Assembly: GCF_046630445.1 (NCBI RefSeq)
Contig: NC_092334.1
Span: 106,326,501-106,390,500 of the forward strand
DNA length: 64,000 bases
Source of the DNA: Rutidosis leptorrhynchoides
Lineage: Eukaryota > Streptophyta > Magnoliopsida > Asterales > Asteraceae
Direction of reading: 5' to 3'
In this document: positions 24,755-37,440 of the stretch, piece after piece
How positions within the stretch are numbered: the first letter of the stretch is position 1
How the letters are laid out: each line of letters begins with the position of its first letter
Position numbers and translations under genes: made by a program
Notes under the pieces: generated by a model
What the model saw: the letters and a program-made list of their open reading frames with translations, nothing else
Database searches by the model: none
Told to the model about the DNA's origin: nothing

Positions 24755-27663
24755 TGTAATGACCCGCACTTTTTCGATCATTCTATACTTGTAAGATTAA
24801 TATTTACATAAATTAAACCTTACCAACATGATAAGCAATCCAAATTGTTAAGATTTATGTTTTTGAAACGAGTTTTACACAACGTTTGACCGTCTAGTTT
24901 GACCGATGATATCACGAACTATATAACATATGATAATTATACGTTTGTGTATATATATGTATATATACATATTTAACATGATCTAAGAATGTTTTAATAT
25001 CTCATTTTGTATTAATAACAATAAGTTATATGTATATTTTGAAACTACTAACTTAAGTTTTCAAAACGATAACCATACGCAACGTTATTTGACTTAAATA
25101 CTTATGACCTATAATGTTTATACATATATCGTATAAGTAATGAATTTAATCACTTTTAAGAACTTAAATACATAAAACCATATAAGTGTATTCACAAAAT
25201 ATAGCTATATTTGAATCCTCATTCCATTTTTCACAAAATTTCTATACGTATATCTAGAGTATATGTACTCGTATCATACGCAGCTTCTAGATGTATTTAC
25301 TATTGGTATATACCAATAAAAATCTGCTCCTTAGCAGCCTTAAATAATTAAGAAACATGTGAAACCAACCATTTGTCAAGTAGCATGAATTATTTAGCAA
25401 GAAAACAAAGTTAGGTATCTTTTTTTTCCTTTATAACCTAAAAACGTTTTTATGCATGCACACCATTTCTTCACCCCATTTTCTCATACTTACACTTCCA
25501 TTTCTCTCTCAAAATACTCTTAACTTCATACTTGATCATCTCCAAGCATTTTCTCCATCACTTAGCTTCAAAAACAACACTTAAATCTCATAAGAAAACC
25601 TTACAAAAACACTTCAAGAAATCCTTCCAAGAACACAAACTTACTTCCAATCTTTCATCCAATTCCATCACCCTTTTGGTTCTAGGTTCTTACTCCTCTT
25701 TTACAGAAACCTTGTCCAAGGAACTTGAGGTAGTATCTATGTTCATAACCTTATTCGATTCATATATATATAGCTATCATATTTTGTGGTATACAATTTT
25801 AACAACAAGAACATAGTTTGAATGTTTTCAAACTTGTTTGCAAACTAAATAGATCCTTCTAACTTAACTTTTAAAATACTTCAAGACCTGTAATATAACT
25901 TAAATATATGCTAATTTAACAAGGTATAACTTGGTTTTTCAAAGAACACCTTAAAAACTGTTTTTACGACGTCAGAGTGTAACCGGGGGCTGTTTTGGAT
26001 TGGATAATTAAAAACCATCTTAAACTTTGAATTGAAGGTTTATGTTCTGGAAAAATGATTTTTACTATGAATATGGTAACACATAAAAATTTCATGATTT
26101 AATTCAAAGTATAAGTATTTTTAGAAAAATAATCATTTAAGGTTGCCTACATAAAGGAAAAGGTTTAACTTCATAAGTTTCACTAAAGTTTCACCTATGC
26201 TGTGTGATTTTGAATACAAACTAAGATATTTACAGTTCATAGTCTTAAAGAGGAACTCGATCCAAGGAGATGGCAAGTTGAATCAACGAAAACGGAGTTG
26301 TAACGAAGAAACTATGACCGAAACAAAATTGGCTATCCAGGACTAGTTTAACTTCGGGATTAATTGGAGAAAATTAAAATAAATCACATCTTTTTAAGAT
26401 AACATGATATTTTATATATATGTACTCATAATTTAATTTTATATGGTTCAGGATCACCCGTAAACAACACGAGAAGATTAATCATAAGATCCCATGTTTG
26501 TACGCAACACGTCATTTGACAACACCGGTACTTTATGTACGCAACACGTCATTTGACAACACCGGTACCGTGAGTCAAGATTAATCTCGACCAATACATA
26601 TACGTTGGGGGTTTTATTTATTTCGTTGGGGGTTTATTAAACCTCTAAATATGAACCATTAAAATTGAATTACTAACAACGAACTGCTAACTACGGACTA
26701 AGGAATTATAAAAAGTATTAAAAGTATAACAAGTATATATATGTGACGTTGTTTAAAAAGAAAAGGTATTGATATATTATATATGGATAAGTTCGTGATA
26801 TCAACCGGGAGACCAAGTCAAAATATATATATCTTCAAGACGAAAGTGAGTATATAGTCCCACTTTTAAACTCTAAATATTTCGGGATGAGAATACATGT
26901 ATTTTATGTTTTACGTTATGGACACAAGTAACTGAAAAATATATATTCTACGTTGAGTTGTACCACTGGCATACTTCCCTGTAGCTTGGTAACTAATATT
27001 TACAGCGGTATTGTAAACGCGAATCCTGTTGATAGATCTATCGGGCTTGACAACCCCAACCGGACTGGACGACCAGTATTCAACGGTTGCACAGTACTTC
27101 GTTTCGTGACTACACTTGGTACAGTGTAGTAAGATTTCATATTAAAGGGAATATGCGACGTGATTAATTGTTAAGTATGGTTACCAAGTGCTCAACCACT
27201 TAGAATATTTTTATTAAACTGTTTATATACGAAATCTTGTGGTCTATATATATATTGCTGCCGGCACTAAACCTATATCTCACCAACTTTATGTTGACGT
27301 TTTAAACATGTTTATTCTCAGGTGATAATTAGAAGTTTCCGCTGCATTATGTTGAATTTGAGCAGGATCTTGCGTACGCATATTTGTGTCAAAAATAAGA
27401 CTGCATATCCAAGAACTTGTGTTGTAAAATATGCTAGAAATCGTGTTGTTATCATCATTTGTAAAGTTTGTAAGTCGAAGATTATCGCTAAACGATAATC
27501 ATCTTTATTTTGTCCAAAGCTTGTATCAAAAATAAGAATCATGGTTTGTAATGTATAATATATGCAGTTTTTCTTTTAAAAATGTCGCATATAGAGGTCA
27601 ATACCTCGCAATGAAATCATACGTTATCTAACACGTTCTTACGGTTAAGGACGGGTTATGACA
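24755..27663 (+). repeat. 5' LTR of Tekay-1
   Basis: 2,909 bp, starting TGTAATGACCCG and ending GGGTTATGACA. It holds two adjacent copies of GTACGCAACACGTCATTTGA plus 12 more bases (about 26499-26530 and 26537-26568), and a hairpin at 27480-27500. Small ORFs such as one at 25532-25816 appear in both LTRs and have no recognisable product. Confidence 0.93.
27480..27500 (+). other. Hairpin near the 3' part of the Tekay-1 LTR
   Basis: GATTATCG and CGATAATC pair over 8 bp around a 5-nt loop, shortly upstream of an AATAA-type signal. It has a counterpart in Tekay-2 with a compensating base-pair change. The same hairpin recurs in the 3' LTR at about 35850-35870. Confidence 0.7.
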
Positions 27664-27851
27664 TGTGGTATCAGAGCGGTGGTCTTAGCGAACCAGGTTT
27701 GCATTAGTGTGTCTAACTGATAAGTCGTTAGGATACATTAGTAAGTCTGGACTTTGACCGGGTCTGATTTAAAAACCATTGCTTATCATTGTTGGTTAAA
27801 ATTTATATGTAAATATTATGTAGTACTAATGGGTTAGTTGTTGTGTGATAG

Positions 27852-28322
27852 ATGTCGGGCTCAAAACTTGTTATCACATTCAGCGACTCCGAACCAGAAT
27901 CTTCAGATGGTGTTCCAGTCATTAACCTATTCGATGACGAAAATAATATCTTTGGGGAAGACTCACAAATTCCGGATGAACCGACTATAGAGAACCCGGA
28001 AAGTGAACCCGAGGAGGAAAGTGAACCCGAGGAGGAAAGTGAACCCGAGGAGGAAAGTGAACCCGAGGAAGAAATACAGGAAATTACAAAAGAAGAGTTC
28101 GAACTAGGAAAGAAACGAAAGGCTAATGAATTAGAAAATTCAAATCCTGAGTTTAATAAGGATGATGTGGCACCAACTCCACTAGACACTACCACCCCTA
28201 TTCCCGCTATTCCTATTCGTTCTATCCCGGCATCCAGTTCCTCAGTCCCACATCCAAAATATAGGCAGACAGCCAGGATAAGCGTTAAGCGATTCTCTGA
28301 ACCTAAACGTCCTAGAAAATAG
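27852..28322 (+). CDS. Extra acidic ORF of Tekay-1, with SEPEEE repeats
   Basis: 156 codons between the primer-binding site and gag, on the sense strand. The centre is four tandem SEPEEE-type units from an 18-bp DNA repeat. The C-terminal third is Pro/Ser-rich and ends basic (KRFSEPKRPRK). No known domain is visible. Tekay-2 has an ORF in the same position with the same repeat, followed in both by EITxxEF, so it is a family trait. The ATG follows GTGTGATAG directly, a possible splice acceptor. Function unknown; a charged RNA- or host-protein-binding accessory factor is a guess. Confidence 0.7.
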   Translation: MSGSKLVITFSDSEPESSDGVPVINLFDDENNIFGEDSQIPDEPTIENPESEPEEESEPEEESEPEEESEPEEEIQEITKEEFELGKKRKANELENSNPEFNKDDVAPTPLDTTTPIPAIPIRSIPASSSSVPHPKYRQTARISVKRFSEPKRPRK

Positions 28323-28691
28323 ACCAAACGATGCGCTGCCGTATTAAACCATGGGATCATATAATGTTTTGTATAATATTATCAGTGTGGTTTGCTTAAT
28401 GTTCGATGTAAGATAAGCATATGTAAAAATAGTGAAGTGTGAAATGCAATAATTTTCCATGGTTAAGTATTATTTAGATGGTAGTAATTGATTCTGTACT
28501 AAGCTATTAAGTATGGACATTAACGGGTAGGTACTACCCTAGATATAATTATAAAACGCTAATAAGAAGAAAAGGCTTTTATAATAATACCTGGTTCATA
28601 TTATTAATAAGCTATAATGTACTGTAAATATACACTACATCTATAATATTCCATGTGAATAATTATTTTCTTTTCATTCTTATAGAAGAAT

Positions 28692-31600
28692 ATGGCGCGA
28701 TTGAACCGAATGACGGAACAAGAAATCCAGGAACTCATCAATCAACGAGTGAACGACAGAATGTTATGGGTCGAGGCTGCAAGAGGTGCTGCAGTTAACC
28801 CAAATCCTCGTGTGGGGTGCACTTACAAAACTTTTCAAGCTTGCAAGCCCTCATCATTCAGTGGAACAGAAGGACCGATCGGTTTAACCCGGTGGATAGA
28901 AAAGATGGAAACTGTGTTCAAAATCAGTGGTTGTGTTGAAAAGGACATGACCAAATACGCATCGTGCACTTTACAAGATAGTGCACTCACGTGGTGGAAA
29001 AATTATGTGAAGGCTGTAGGAGGAGATGTAGCTTATGATACTCCGTGGGAAGAATTCAAAACAATGTTAATCAATGAATATTGTCCAAGGAACGAGGTTA
29101 GGAAGTTGGAAGATGAGTTACGAAGTCTGAAGGTTATTGGTACTGAAATCACCAACTACAATCAGCGATTCATGGAATTAGTTTTGCTATGTCCTGAATT
29201 GGTTCCAACCGAAGAACGGAAGATTGAAATGTACAAAGATGGTTTGCCCAAAAAGGTCAAGGCAAATGTTACAGCATCGAAACCTAAGACAATTCATGAA
29301 GCTATAACCATGGCAAACGAGCTAATGGATCAGGTCATCATGGATAAGAAAGTATCCAATACTGATGTGAAGGTATCAGGTAACAAAAGAAAGTGGAATG
29401 GAAATTATGATCGAGGTAACCAACAACAATCTTTTAAGAAACAAGAAAACACGCAAGGTAAGGGTAGTGGTTTAAGCTTTGGTTATAAAGGACAAAATCC
29501 TTTATGCAACCGATGCCACAAACATCACTCTGGTTACTGTAATGTGGTATGCAACAAATGTAATCGAAAGGGTCATCTTGCTGAAGATTGTAGGGCTCTC
29601 GTTACAAATACAAATGGTACCAAGACTCCTGCCACCAATGCAAATAGAACTGCTTTGGCTACCATTACTTGTTTTGGGTGTGGAAAACAAGGTCACTATA
29701 AGAGCCAGTGCCCGAATCCAGAGAAGAATATCGGACCTGCACGTGGAAGAGCATTTGTTATTAATGCTAAAGAGGCATGTGAAGACCCGGAGCTTGTTAC
29801 GGGTACGTTTACCATTAATAACTTATCCGCATCTATTATATTTGATACTGGTGCTGATAGAAGTTACATGTGTAGAGACTTTCACGCTAAATTGAATTGT
29901 TCATCATTACCTCTCGATGCTAAGTACATGATTGAGTTAGCTAATGGTAAACTAATTAAAGCCGATAAAATTTGCCGTGATTGTAAAATAAATTTAGCCG
30001 GAGAAACGTTTAAAATTGACTTGATACCCGTAGAATTAGGAAGTTTTGATGTAATAGTCGGCATGGACTGGATGTCCAAAATAGGAGCTGAAGTTGTGTG
30101 CGCCAAGAAGGCAATTCGCATTCCTCGTAAGGATAAAACGCCAGTAATGATTTATGGAGAGAAGGGTAACTCAAAGCTAAAACTCATTAGTTATTTGAAA
30201 GCTCAAAAGTGCTTGAAGAAAGGGTTCTATACTATCTTAGCACATGTTAATAAAGTCGAAACAAAGGAAAAAGTGAAGAGCATCAATGACGTGCCTGTGG
30301 CAAGAGATTTTCCTGAAGTCTTTCCGGAAAAGTTGCCGGGATTACCTCCATTTAGATCTGTAGAATTTCAAATAGATTTAGTACCAGGAGCTGCACCAGT
30401 GGCTCGTGCTCCATATAGACTTGCACCGTCCGAGTTAAAAGAACTTCAGAGTCAGTTAAAAGAATTACTGGATCATGGATTCATACGACCAAGTACTTCA
30501 CCGTGGGGAGCTCCGATTCTATTTGTTAAAAAGAAAGATGGATCTTTTAGGATGTGTATAGATTATCGTGAATTAAATAAGTTAACTATCAAGAATCGGT
30601 ATCCACTACCGAGAATTGACGACTTATTTGATCAACTCCAAGGATCATGTGTGTACTCAAAAATTGACTTAAGGTCGGGCTATCATCAATTACGTGTCAA
30701 AGAAGAGGACATTCCGAAAACTGCTTTTCGGACACGTTATGGTCATTACGAATTTTTGGTCATGCCGTTTGGGTTGACAAATGCGCCAGCTGTATTCATG
30801 GACCTCATGAATCGAGTTTGTAGTCCATATTTAGATAAGTTTGTTATCGTTTTCATTGATGATATTCTTATCTATTCCAAGAGTGAGCAAGAGCATGAGC
30901 AGCATTTAAGGTTGATATTAGAGTTGTTGAGAAAAGAACAGCTATATGCTAAATTTTCTAAATGTGCTTTCTGGTTGAAAGAAGTGCAATTTCTTGGCCA
31001 CGTTGTTAGTAGCAAAGGAATTCAGGTTGATCCAGCAAAAATTGAAGCCATTGAAAAATGGGAGACTCCTAAGACACCAACGCAGATACGTCAATTTTTG
31101 GGTTTAGCCGGTTATTATAGAAGGTTTATTCAAGATTTTTCCCGAATAGCTAAGCCGTTGACAGCGTTAACGCAAAAAGGGAAGAAATATGAATGGACTT
31201 CTGAGCAGGAGAGTGCATTTCAATTACTAAAGAAGAAGTTAACTACGGCGCCTATTTTATCGTTACCAGAAGGGAACGATGATTTTGAAATATATTGTGA
31301 CGCTTCGCGACAAGGTTTTGGTTGCGTTCTTATGCAACGAAAGAAAGTTATTGCATACGCATCTCGACAATTGAAGATTCACGAGCGGAATTATACGACG
31401 CATGATCTAGAACTGGGAGCAGTCGTGTTTGCATTGAAGATATGGAGACACTACTTGTATGGGGTTAAATGCACTGTGTTTACTGATCATAAAAGCCTTC
31501 AACATATTTTTGATCAGAAACAGCTGAACATGAGACAACGTAGGTGGGTCGAGTTAATAAACGACTATGATTGTGAAATTCGTTATCATCCCGGGAAGGC

Positions 31601-33099
31601 GAACGTGGTGGCCGATGCTTTAAGCAGAAAGGAACGAGAACCAATTCGAGTACGAGCGATGAACATAAAAATTTGCATGAATCTCAACTCACAAATCAAA
31701 GAAGTTCAACGAGAAGCACTTACTAAAGAAAATATAGGAAATGAAATAATGAAGAAGTATGAGAAGCAACTCGTTATGCGGGAAGATGGAATTCGATATT
31801 TTGCAAATCGTATTTGGGTACCGAAGTTGGGTGGATTAAGGAAGTTGATATTAAATGAGGCACATAAGACAAGATACTCGATACATCCTGGAGTTGGAAA
31901 GATGTACCAAGATCTTAAGACACATTATTGGTGGCCTAATTTAAAGACAGACGTTGCAACATATGTTGGGGAATGTTTAACTTGTTCCAAAGTCAAAGCT
32001 GAACACCAGAAGCCGTCAGGGTTACTTCAACAACCAGAAATCCCAGAATGGAAATGGGATGGTATTACCATGGATTTCATCACGAAGTTACCAAAGACTG
32101 CCTGGGGATACGACACCATTTGGGTGATTGTTGATCGTCTCACCAAGTCTGCACACTTCTTGCCTATAAAGGAAACGGATAGAATGGAGAAACTATTACG
32201 ATTGTATATAAAGGAAGTTGTTTCAAGGCATGGAATACCTATTTCCATTATATCCGATCGTGATAGTAGATTTACATCAAAGTTCTGGCAATCACTACAG
32301 GAGGCCCTAGGAACTCGTTTGGATATGAGTACTGCGTATCATCCGCAAACCGACGGGCAGAGTGAAAGAACGATTCAGACTCTTGAAGACATGCTCAGGG
32401 CATGTGTGATCGATTTTGGAAACGGATGGGATAAATATCTACCATTAGCAGAATTCTCGTATAATAATAGTTATCATGCGAGCATTAAAGCTGCGCCATT
32501 CGAAGCATTGTACGGAAGGAAGTGTAGATCTCCTATTTGTTGGAATGAAGTAGGAGATCGACAATTAACTGGTCCCGAGATCATACACGAAACGACTGAG
32601 AAGATAGTACAAATCAAGGAGAGATTGAAAACAGGCCGATGTTAGAAGGAAACCATTAGAGTTTCAGATCGGTGACATGGTTATGTTAAAGGTGTCACCT
32701 TGGAAAGGTGTAATACGTTTTGGAAAAAGGGGTAAACTAAACCCAAGGTATGTAGGCCCGTTCAAGATCATCGAACGCATTGGACCGGTAGCTTATCGAC
32801 TCGAGTTACCGCAACAACTCGCCGGAGTACATAATACCTTTCACGTCTCAAACCTTAAGAAGTGTCTTGCAAAGGAAGACCTCACCATTCCTCTTGAAGA
32901 AATCCATGTCGACGAGAAACTACAATTCATCGAAGAACCAATCGAAATCATGGATCGTGAAGTTAAACGGCTCAAGCAGAGCAACATACCGATCGTTAAG
33001 GTTCGTTGGAATGCTCGAAGGGGTCCCGAGTTTACTTGGGAACGAGAGGATCAAATGAAACAAAAATATCCACACTTGTTTTCCGATGACGCAAAATAG
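28692..33099 (+). CDS. Tekay-1 gag-pol region (fossil, about one break)
   Basis: Parts with rough positions: gag capsid block 28800-29350; two CCHC zinc knuckles about 29530-29720 ([14 protein letters not shown] and [14 protein letters not shown]); protease about 29840 (FDTGADRSY); RT about 30440-31090 ([19 protein letters not shown] and the FIDDILIYS active site); RNase H about 31280-31640; integrase with an HHCC zinc finger and DDE core about 31850-32640; chromodomain about 32930-33090 (REVKRLKQ, then [19 protein letters not shown]). The C-terminal chromodomain and domain order identify the Tekay lineage. Chromodomains steer integration towards heterochromatin. The start ATG follows a pyrimidine-rich TTATAG segment. 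Confidence 0.93.
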
Positions 33100-33146
33100 G
33101 TACAATTTTAAAATTTCGGGACGAAATTTATTTAACGGGTAGGTAC

Positions 33147-36033
33147 TGTAATGACCCGCACTTTTTCGATCATTCTATACTTGTAAGATTAATATTTACA
33201 TAAATTAAACCTTACCAACATGATAAGCAATCCAAATTGTTAAGATTTATGTTTTTGAAACGAGTTTTACACAACGTTTGACCGTCTAGTTTGACCGATG
33301 ATATCACGAACTATATAACATATGATAATTATACGTTTGTGTATATATATGTATATATACATATTTAACATGATCTAAGAATGTTTTAATATCTCATTTT
33401 GTATTAATAACAATAAGTTATATGTATATTTTGAAACTACTAACTTAAGTTTTCAAAACGATAACCATACGCAACGTTATTTGACTTAAATACTTATGAC
33501 CTATAATGTTTATACATATATCGTATAAGTAATGAATTTAATCACTTTTAAGAACTTAAATACATAAAACCATATAAGTGTATTCACAAAAGATAGCTAT
33601 ATTTGAATCCTCATTCCATTTTTCACAAAATTTCTATACGTATATCTAGAGTATATGTACTCGTATCATACGCAGCTTCTAGATGTATTTACTATTGGTA
33701 TATACCATCTTAAATGATTAAGAAACATGTGGAACCAACCATTTGTCAAGTAGCATGAATTATTTAGCAGGAAAACAAAGTTAGGTATCTTTTTTTTCCT
33801 TTATAACCTAAAAACGTTTTTATGCATGCACACCATTTCTTCACCCCATTTTCTCATACTTACACTTCCATTTCTCTCTCAAAATACTCTTAACTTCATA
33901 CTTGATCATCTCCAAGCATTTTCTCCATCACTTAGCTTCAAAAACAACACTTAAATCTCATAAAAAAACCTTACAAAAACACTTCAAGAAATCCTTCCAA
34001 GAACACAAACTTACTTCCAATCATTCATCCAATTCCATCACCCTTTTGGTTCTAGGTTCTTACTCCTCTTTTACAGAAACCTTGTCCAAGGAACTTGAGG
34101 TAGTATCTATGTTCATAACCTTATTCGATTCATATATATATAGCTATCATATTTTGTGGTATACAATTTTAACAACAAGAACATAGTTTGAATGTTTTCA
34201 AACTTGTTTGCAAACTAAATAGATCCTTCTAACTTAACTTTTAAAATACTTCAAGACCTGTAATATAACTTAAATATATGCTAATTTAACAAGGTATAAC
34301 TTGGTTTTTCAAAGAACACCTTAAAAACTATTTTTACGACGTCAGAGTGTAACCGGGGGCTGTTTTGGATTGGATAATTAAAAACCATCTTAAACTTTGA
34401 ATTGAAGGTTTATGTTCTGGAAAAATGATTTTTACTATGAATATGGTAACACATAAAAATTTCATGATTTAATTCAAAGTATAAGTATTTTTAGAAAAAT
34501 AATCATTTAAGGTTGCCTACATAAAGGAAAAGGTTTAACTTCATAAGTTTCACTAAAGTTTCACCTATGCCGTGTGATTTTGAATACAAACTAAGATATT
34601 TACAGTTCATAGTCTTAAAGAGGAACTCGATCCAAGGAGATGGCAAGTTGAATCAACGAAAACGGAGTTGTAACGAAGAAACTATGACCGAAACAAAATT
34701 GGCTATCCAAGACTAGTTTAACTTCGGGATTAATTGGAGAAAATTAAAATAAATCACATCTTTTTAAGATAACATGATATTTTATATATATGTACTCATA
34801 ATTCAATTTTATATGGTTCAGGATCACCCGTAAACAACACGAGAAGATTAATCATAAGATCCCATGTTTGTACGCAACACGTCATTTGACAACACCGGTA
34901 CTTTATGTACGCAACACGTCATTTGACAACACCGGTACCGTGGGTCAAGATTAATCTCGACCAATACATATACGTTGGGGGTTTTATTTATTTCGTTGGG
35001 GGTTTATTAAACATCTAAATATGAACCATTAAAATTGAATTACTAACAACGAACTGCTAACTACGGACTAAGGAATTATAAAAAGTATTAAAAGTATAAC
35101 AAGTATATATATGTGACGTTGTTTAAAAAGAAAAGGTATTGATATATTATATATGGATAGGTTCGTGATATCAACCGGGAGACCAAGTCAAAATATATAT
35201 ATCTTCAAGACGAAAGTGAGTATATAGTCCCACTTTTAAACTCTAAATATTTCGGGATGAGAATACATGTATTTTATGTTTTACGTTATGGACACAAGTA
35301 ACTGAAAAATATATATTCTACTTTGAGTTGTACCACTGGCATACTTCCCTGTAGCTTGGTAACTAATATTTACAGCGGTATTGTAAACGCGAATCCTGTT
35401 GATAGATCTATCGGGCTTGACAACCCCAACCGGACTGGACGACCAGTATTCAACGGTTGCACAGTACTTCGTTTCGTGACTACACTTGGTACAGTGTAGT
35501 AAGATTTCATATTAAAGGGAATATGCGACGTGATTAATTGTTAAGTATGGTTACCAAGTGCTAAACCACTTAGAATATTTTTATTAAACTGTTTATATAC
35601 GAAATCTTGTGGTCTATATATATATTGCTGCCGGCACTAAACCTATATCTCACCAACTTTATGTTGACGTTTTAAACATGTTTATTCTCAGGTGATAATT
35701 AGAAGTTTCCGCTGCATTATGTTGAATTTGAGCAGGATCTTGCGTACGCATATTTGTGTCAAAAATAAGACTGCATATCCAAGAACTTGTGTTGTAAAAT
35801 ATGCTAGAAATCGTGTTGTTATCATCATTTGTAAAGTTTGTAAGTCGAAGATTATCGCTAAACGATAATCATCTTTATTTTGTCCAAAGCTTGTATCAAA
35901 AATAAGAATCATGGTTTGTAATGTATAATATATGCAGTTTTTCTTTTAAAAATGTCGCATATAGAGGTCAATACCTCGCAATGAAATCATACGTTATCTA
36001 ACACGTTCTTACGGTTAAGGACGGGTTATGACA
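33147..36033 (+). repeat. 3' LTR of Tekay-1
   Basis: 2,887 bp, about 99.5% identical to the 5' LTR. It is preceded by the purine-rich segment and the motif TTAACGGGTAGGTAC. Confidence 0.93.
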
Positions 36034-37440
36034 GTATTACCCGCGCTACAGGACTTAAAACACTCCAGGCTCACTAACGGTTACAAGTAACGTTCTATGA
36101 ACACTAACCCCAATACCCCCTTCGAGCCATCGATGTCGGCTATCCCAACGATGGTGGGTTGATGTTTAACCACCCATGTTGAGATCTTCATATCACAATG
36201 GGGTTATTCATGGTGAACCGGACCGGAGAGCTAAACTCAAATGACCCTTAAATCCCATGTTTGGTTATCAAGCATAAACCGAACCCGCTAAGTCTAATCT
36301 ATGCTTGATCAAATGGTGCCATCCGTGGGACACTAAGTTATAAAGGTTTTGTTAATCTTTTCTCTTTATGTCCACCTCGTTTACTTGTCTTTCCTTGCAT
36401 ATGGACATACGGTTACAGATAAAAGGATGACAAGCAAGCCAGACCACCGAAGCCTCTACCAGCTCGATCTGTGTCACCCGCAAGACCGAAGCCTGCAGCT
36501 AAAGGAACCTCCAAAAACTTCGATGAAACACCATCGAGAAGTGCTCCCTTGCCTCCTCCTGCTGCACCAGCGTCTCCTTTCAGGACGCCCGAGATGACTC
36601 GCCCAAGCGTCACTCACGCAGGAGCAAACCCAACTAGCCCAATCTCCGAATACGTCTGAAGGACTCCTAATAGCGTCGTTAACAATTCACCAACCCCGCC
36701 TACTCGCGCTAGTGCAATTGGAGCATTAAAGAACATGGGCATAGACACCAGAAGTCTTAACATCTAAAGCGTGAGACCTCCTTCAATTCTATTTTAAGAA
36801 GCGCCACCATCGGCGCCCAGCCCCAGCCCAACGGTGTACGTGCCCAGAGCAACCACTGCTGAAGGAACTTATAGCGCATCCACTGTGCAAGTCAGAGAAG
36901 AGCAATATGAAAACTAGGCAAAGTTGATCTACTCCCTAACGAAAGCAGCACTTGATGATATGGTGCACGAATTCGAACATCCCAAAAAAGGTGAAAATAT
37001 GATCAAAAATCTGTACGCAAGAATGAATGGAGCCACGGTCAAACCTTCGTTTGAAACTGCCCCGGCCTCAGAAAAATTTGCGCCACATATACTAAACCAT
37101 GTCTCCGTCCCATTGCCGCTTATCCCGTTAACATTGGGATATTATGACGGTTTCTCTGACTCGGATGACTTCCTACAGAAATACGAGGGAATTTATCGTA
37201 ACCAGAGCTGGTCTGACGAGTCTAAGTGCTAGAATTTCCTCCACTTTTCGAGGGAGTAGCGCGACAGTGGTTTAACAACCTCCCGCCACCCCCATTAGTT
37301 GTTACGATGACTTAAGGACGCGCTTCTTGCTCAACTTCCACAACATGCGCGCGACAAGAAGAACGCACGCGGAATGCCACGATATCAAGCAGGAACGCGG
37401 CTAATCCCCTGGACAGTTCATTGACTGATATTGTCGCGAG

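Larger units (their letters stand above)
24755..36033 (+). mobile_element. Tekay-1: near-whole Tekay chromovirus (Ty3/gypsy)
   Basis: 11,279 bp, flanked by the 5-bp duplication GTATT (24750-24754 and 36034-36038). The 5' LTR is 24755-27663 and the 3' LTR 33147-36033. The primer-binding site at 27666 (TGGTATCAGAGC) is the initiator-tRNA-Met type usual for chromoviruses. A purine-rich GGGACGAAATTTA-like segment precedes the 3' LTR. Parts in order: an acidic extra ORF, gag with two CCHC knuckles, protease, RT, RNase H, integrase and a C-terminal chromodomain. The LTRs differ at about 15 substitutions plus one 22-bp indel over 2.9 kb (0.5%). At 1.3e-8 per site per year this is about 0.2 million years. 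It looks nearly whole, with about one break in pol. Confidence 0.93.
24250..37440 (+). mobile_element. Decayed Tat-type gypsy element (5' LTR and partial gag), split by Tekay-1
   Basis: A 5' LTR occupies about 24250-24754 and resumes at 36034-36311 after the Tekay-1 insert. It has a TATA box (TATAAATA, 24652-24659) and ends in TGATCA. A primer-binding site at 36314 (TGGTGCCATCCGTGGGAC) closely matches that of the Tat-type element at 15155-21908. A gag remnant follows (about 36345-37430), recognisable by PLTLGYYDGFSDSDDFLQ near 37120-37180. The element ends there: no pol and no 3' LTR are seen. It carries several breaks. The left border is approximate because the start of the LTR is not clear. 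Confidence 0.65.

Noticed and set aside
25532-25816. 94-codon ORF present in both Tekay-1 LTRs (second copy 33902-34186), and paired small ORFs in the Tekay-2 LTRs (50387-50620/60245-60478; 52596-52850/62455-62709)
   Set aside because: Their conservation is explained by LTR identity. They have no domain, and they are not shared between the two Tekay elements.
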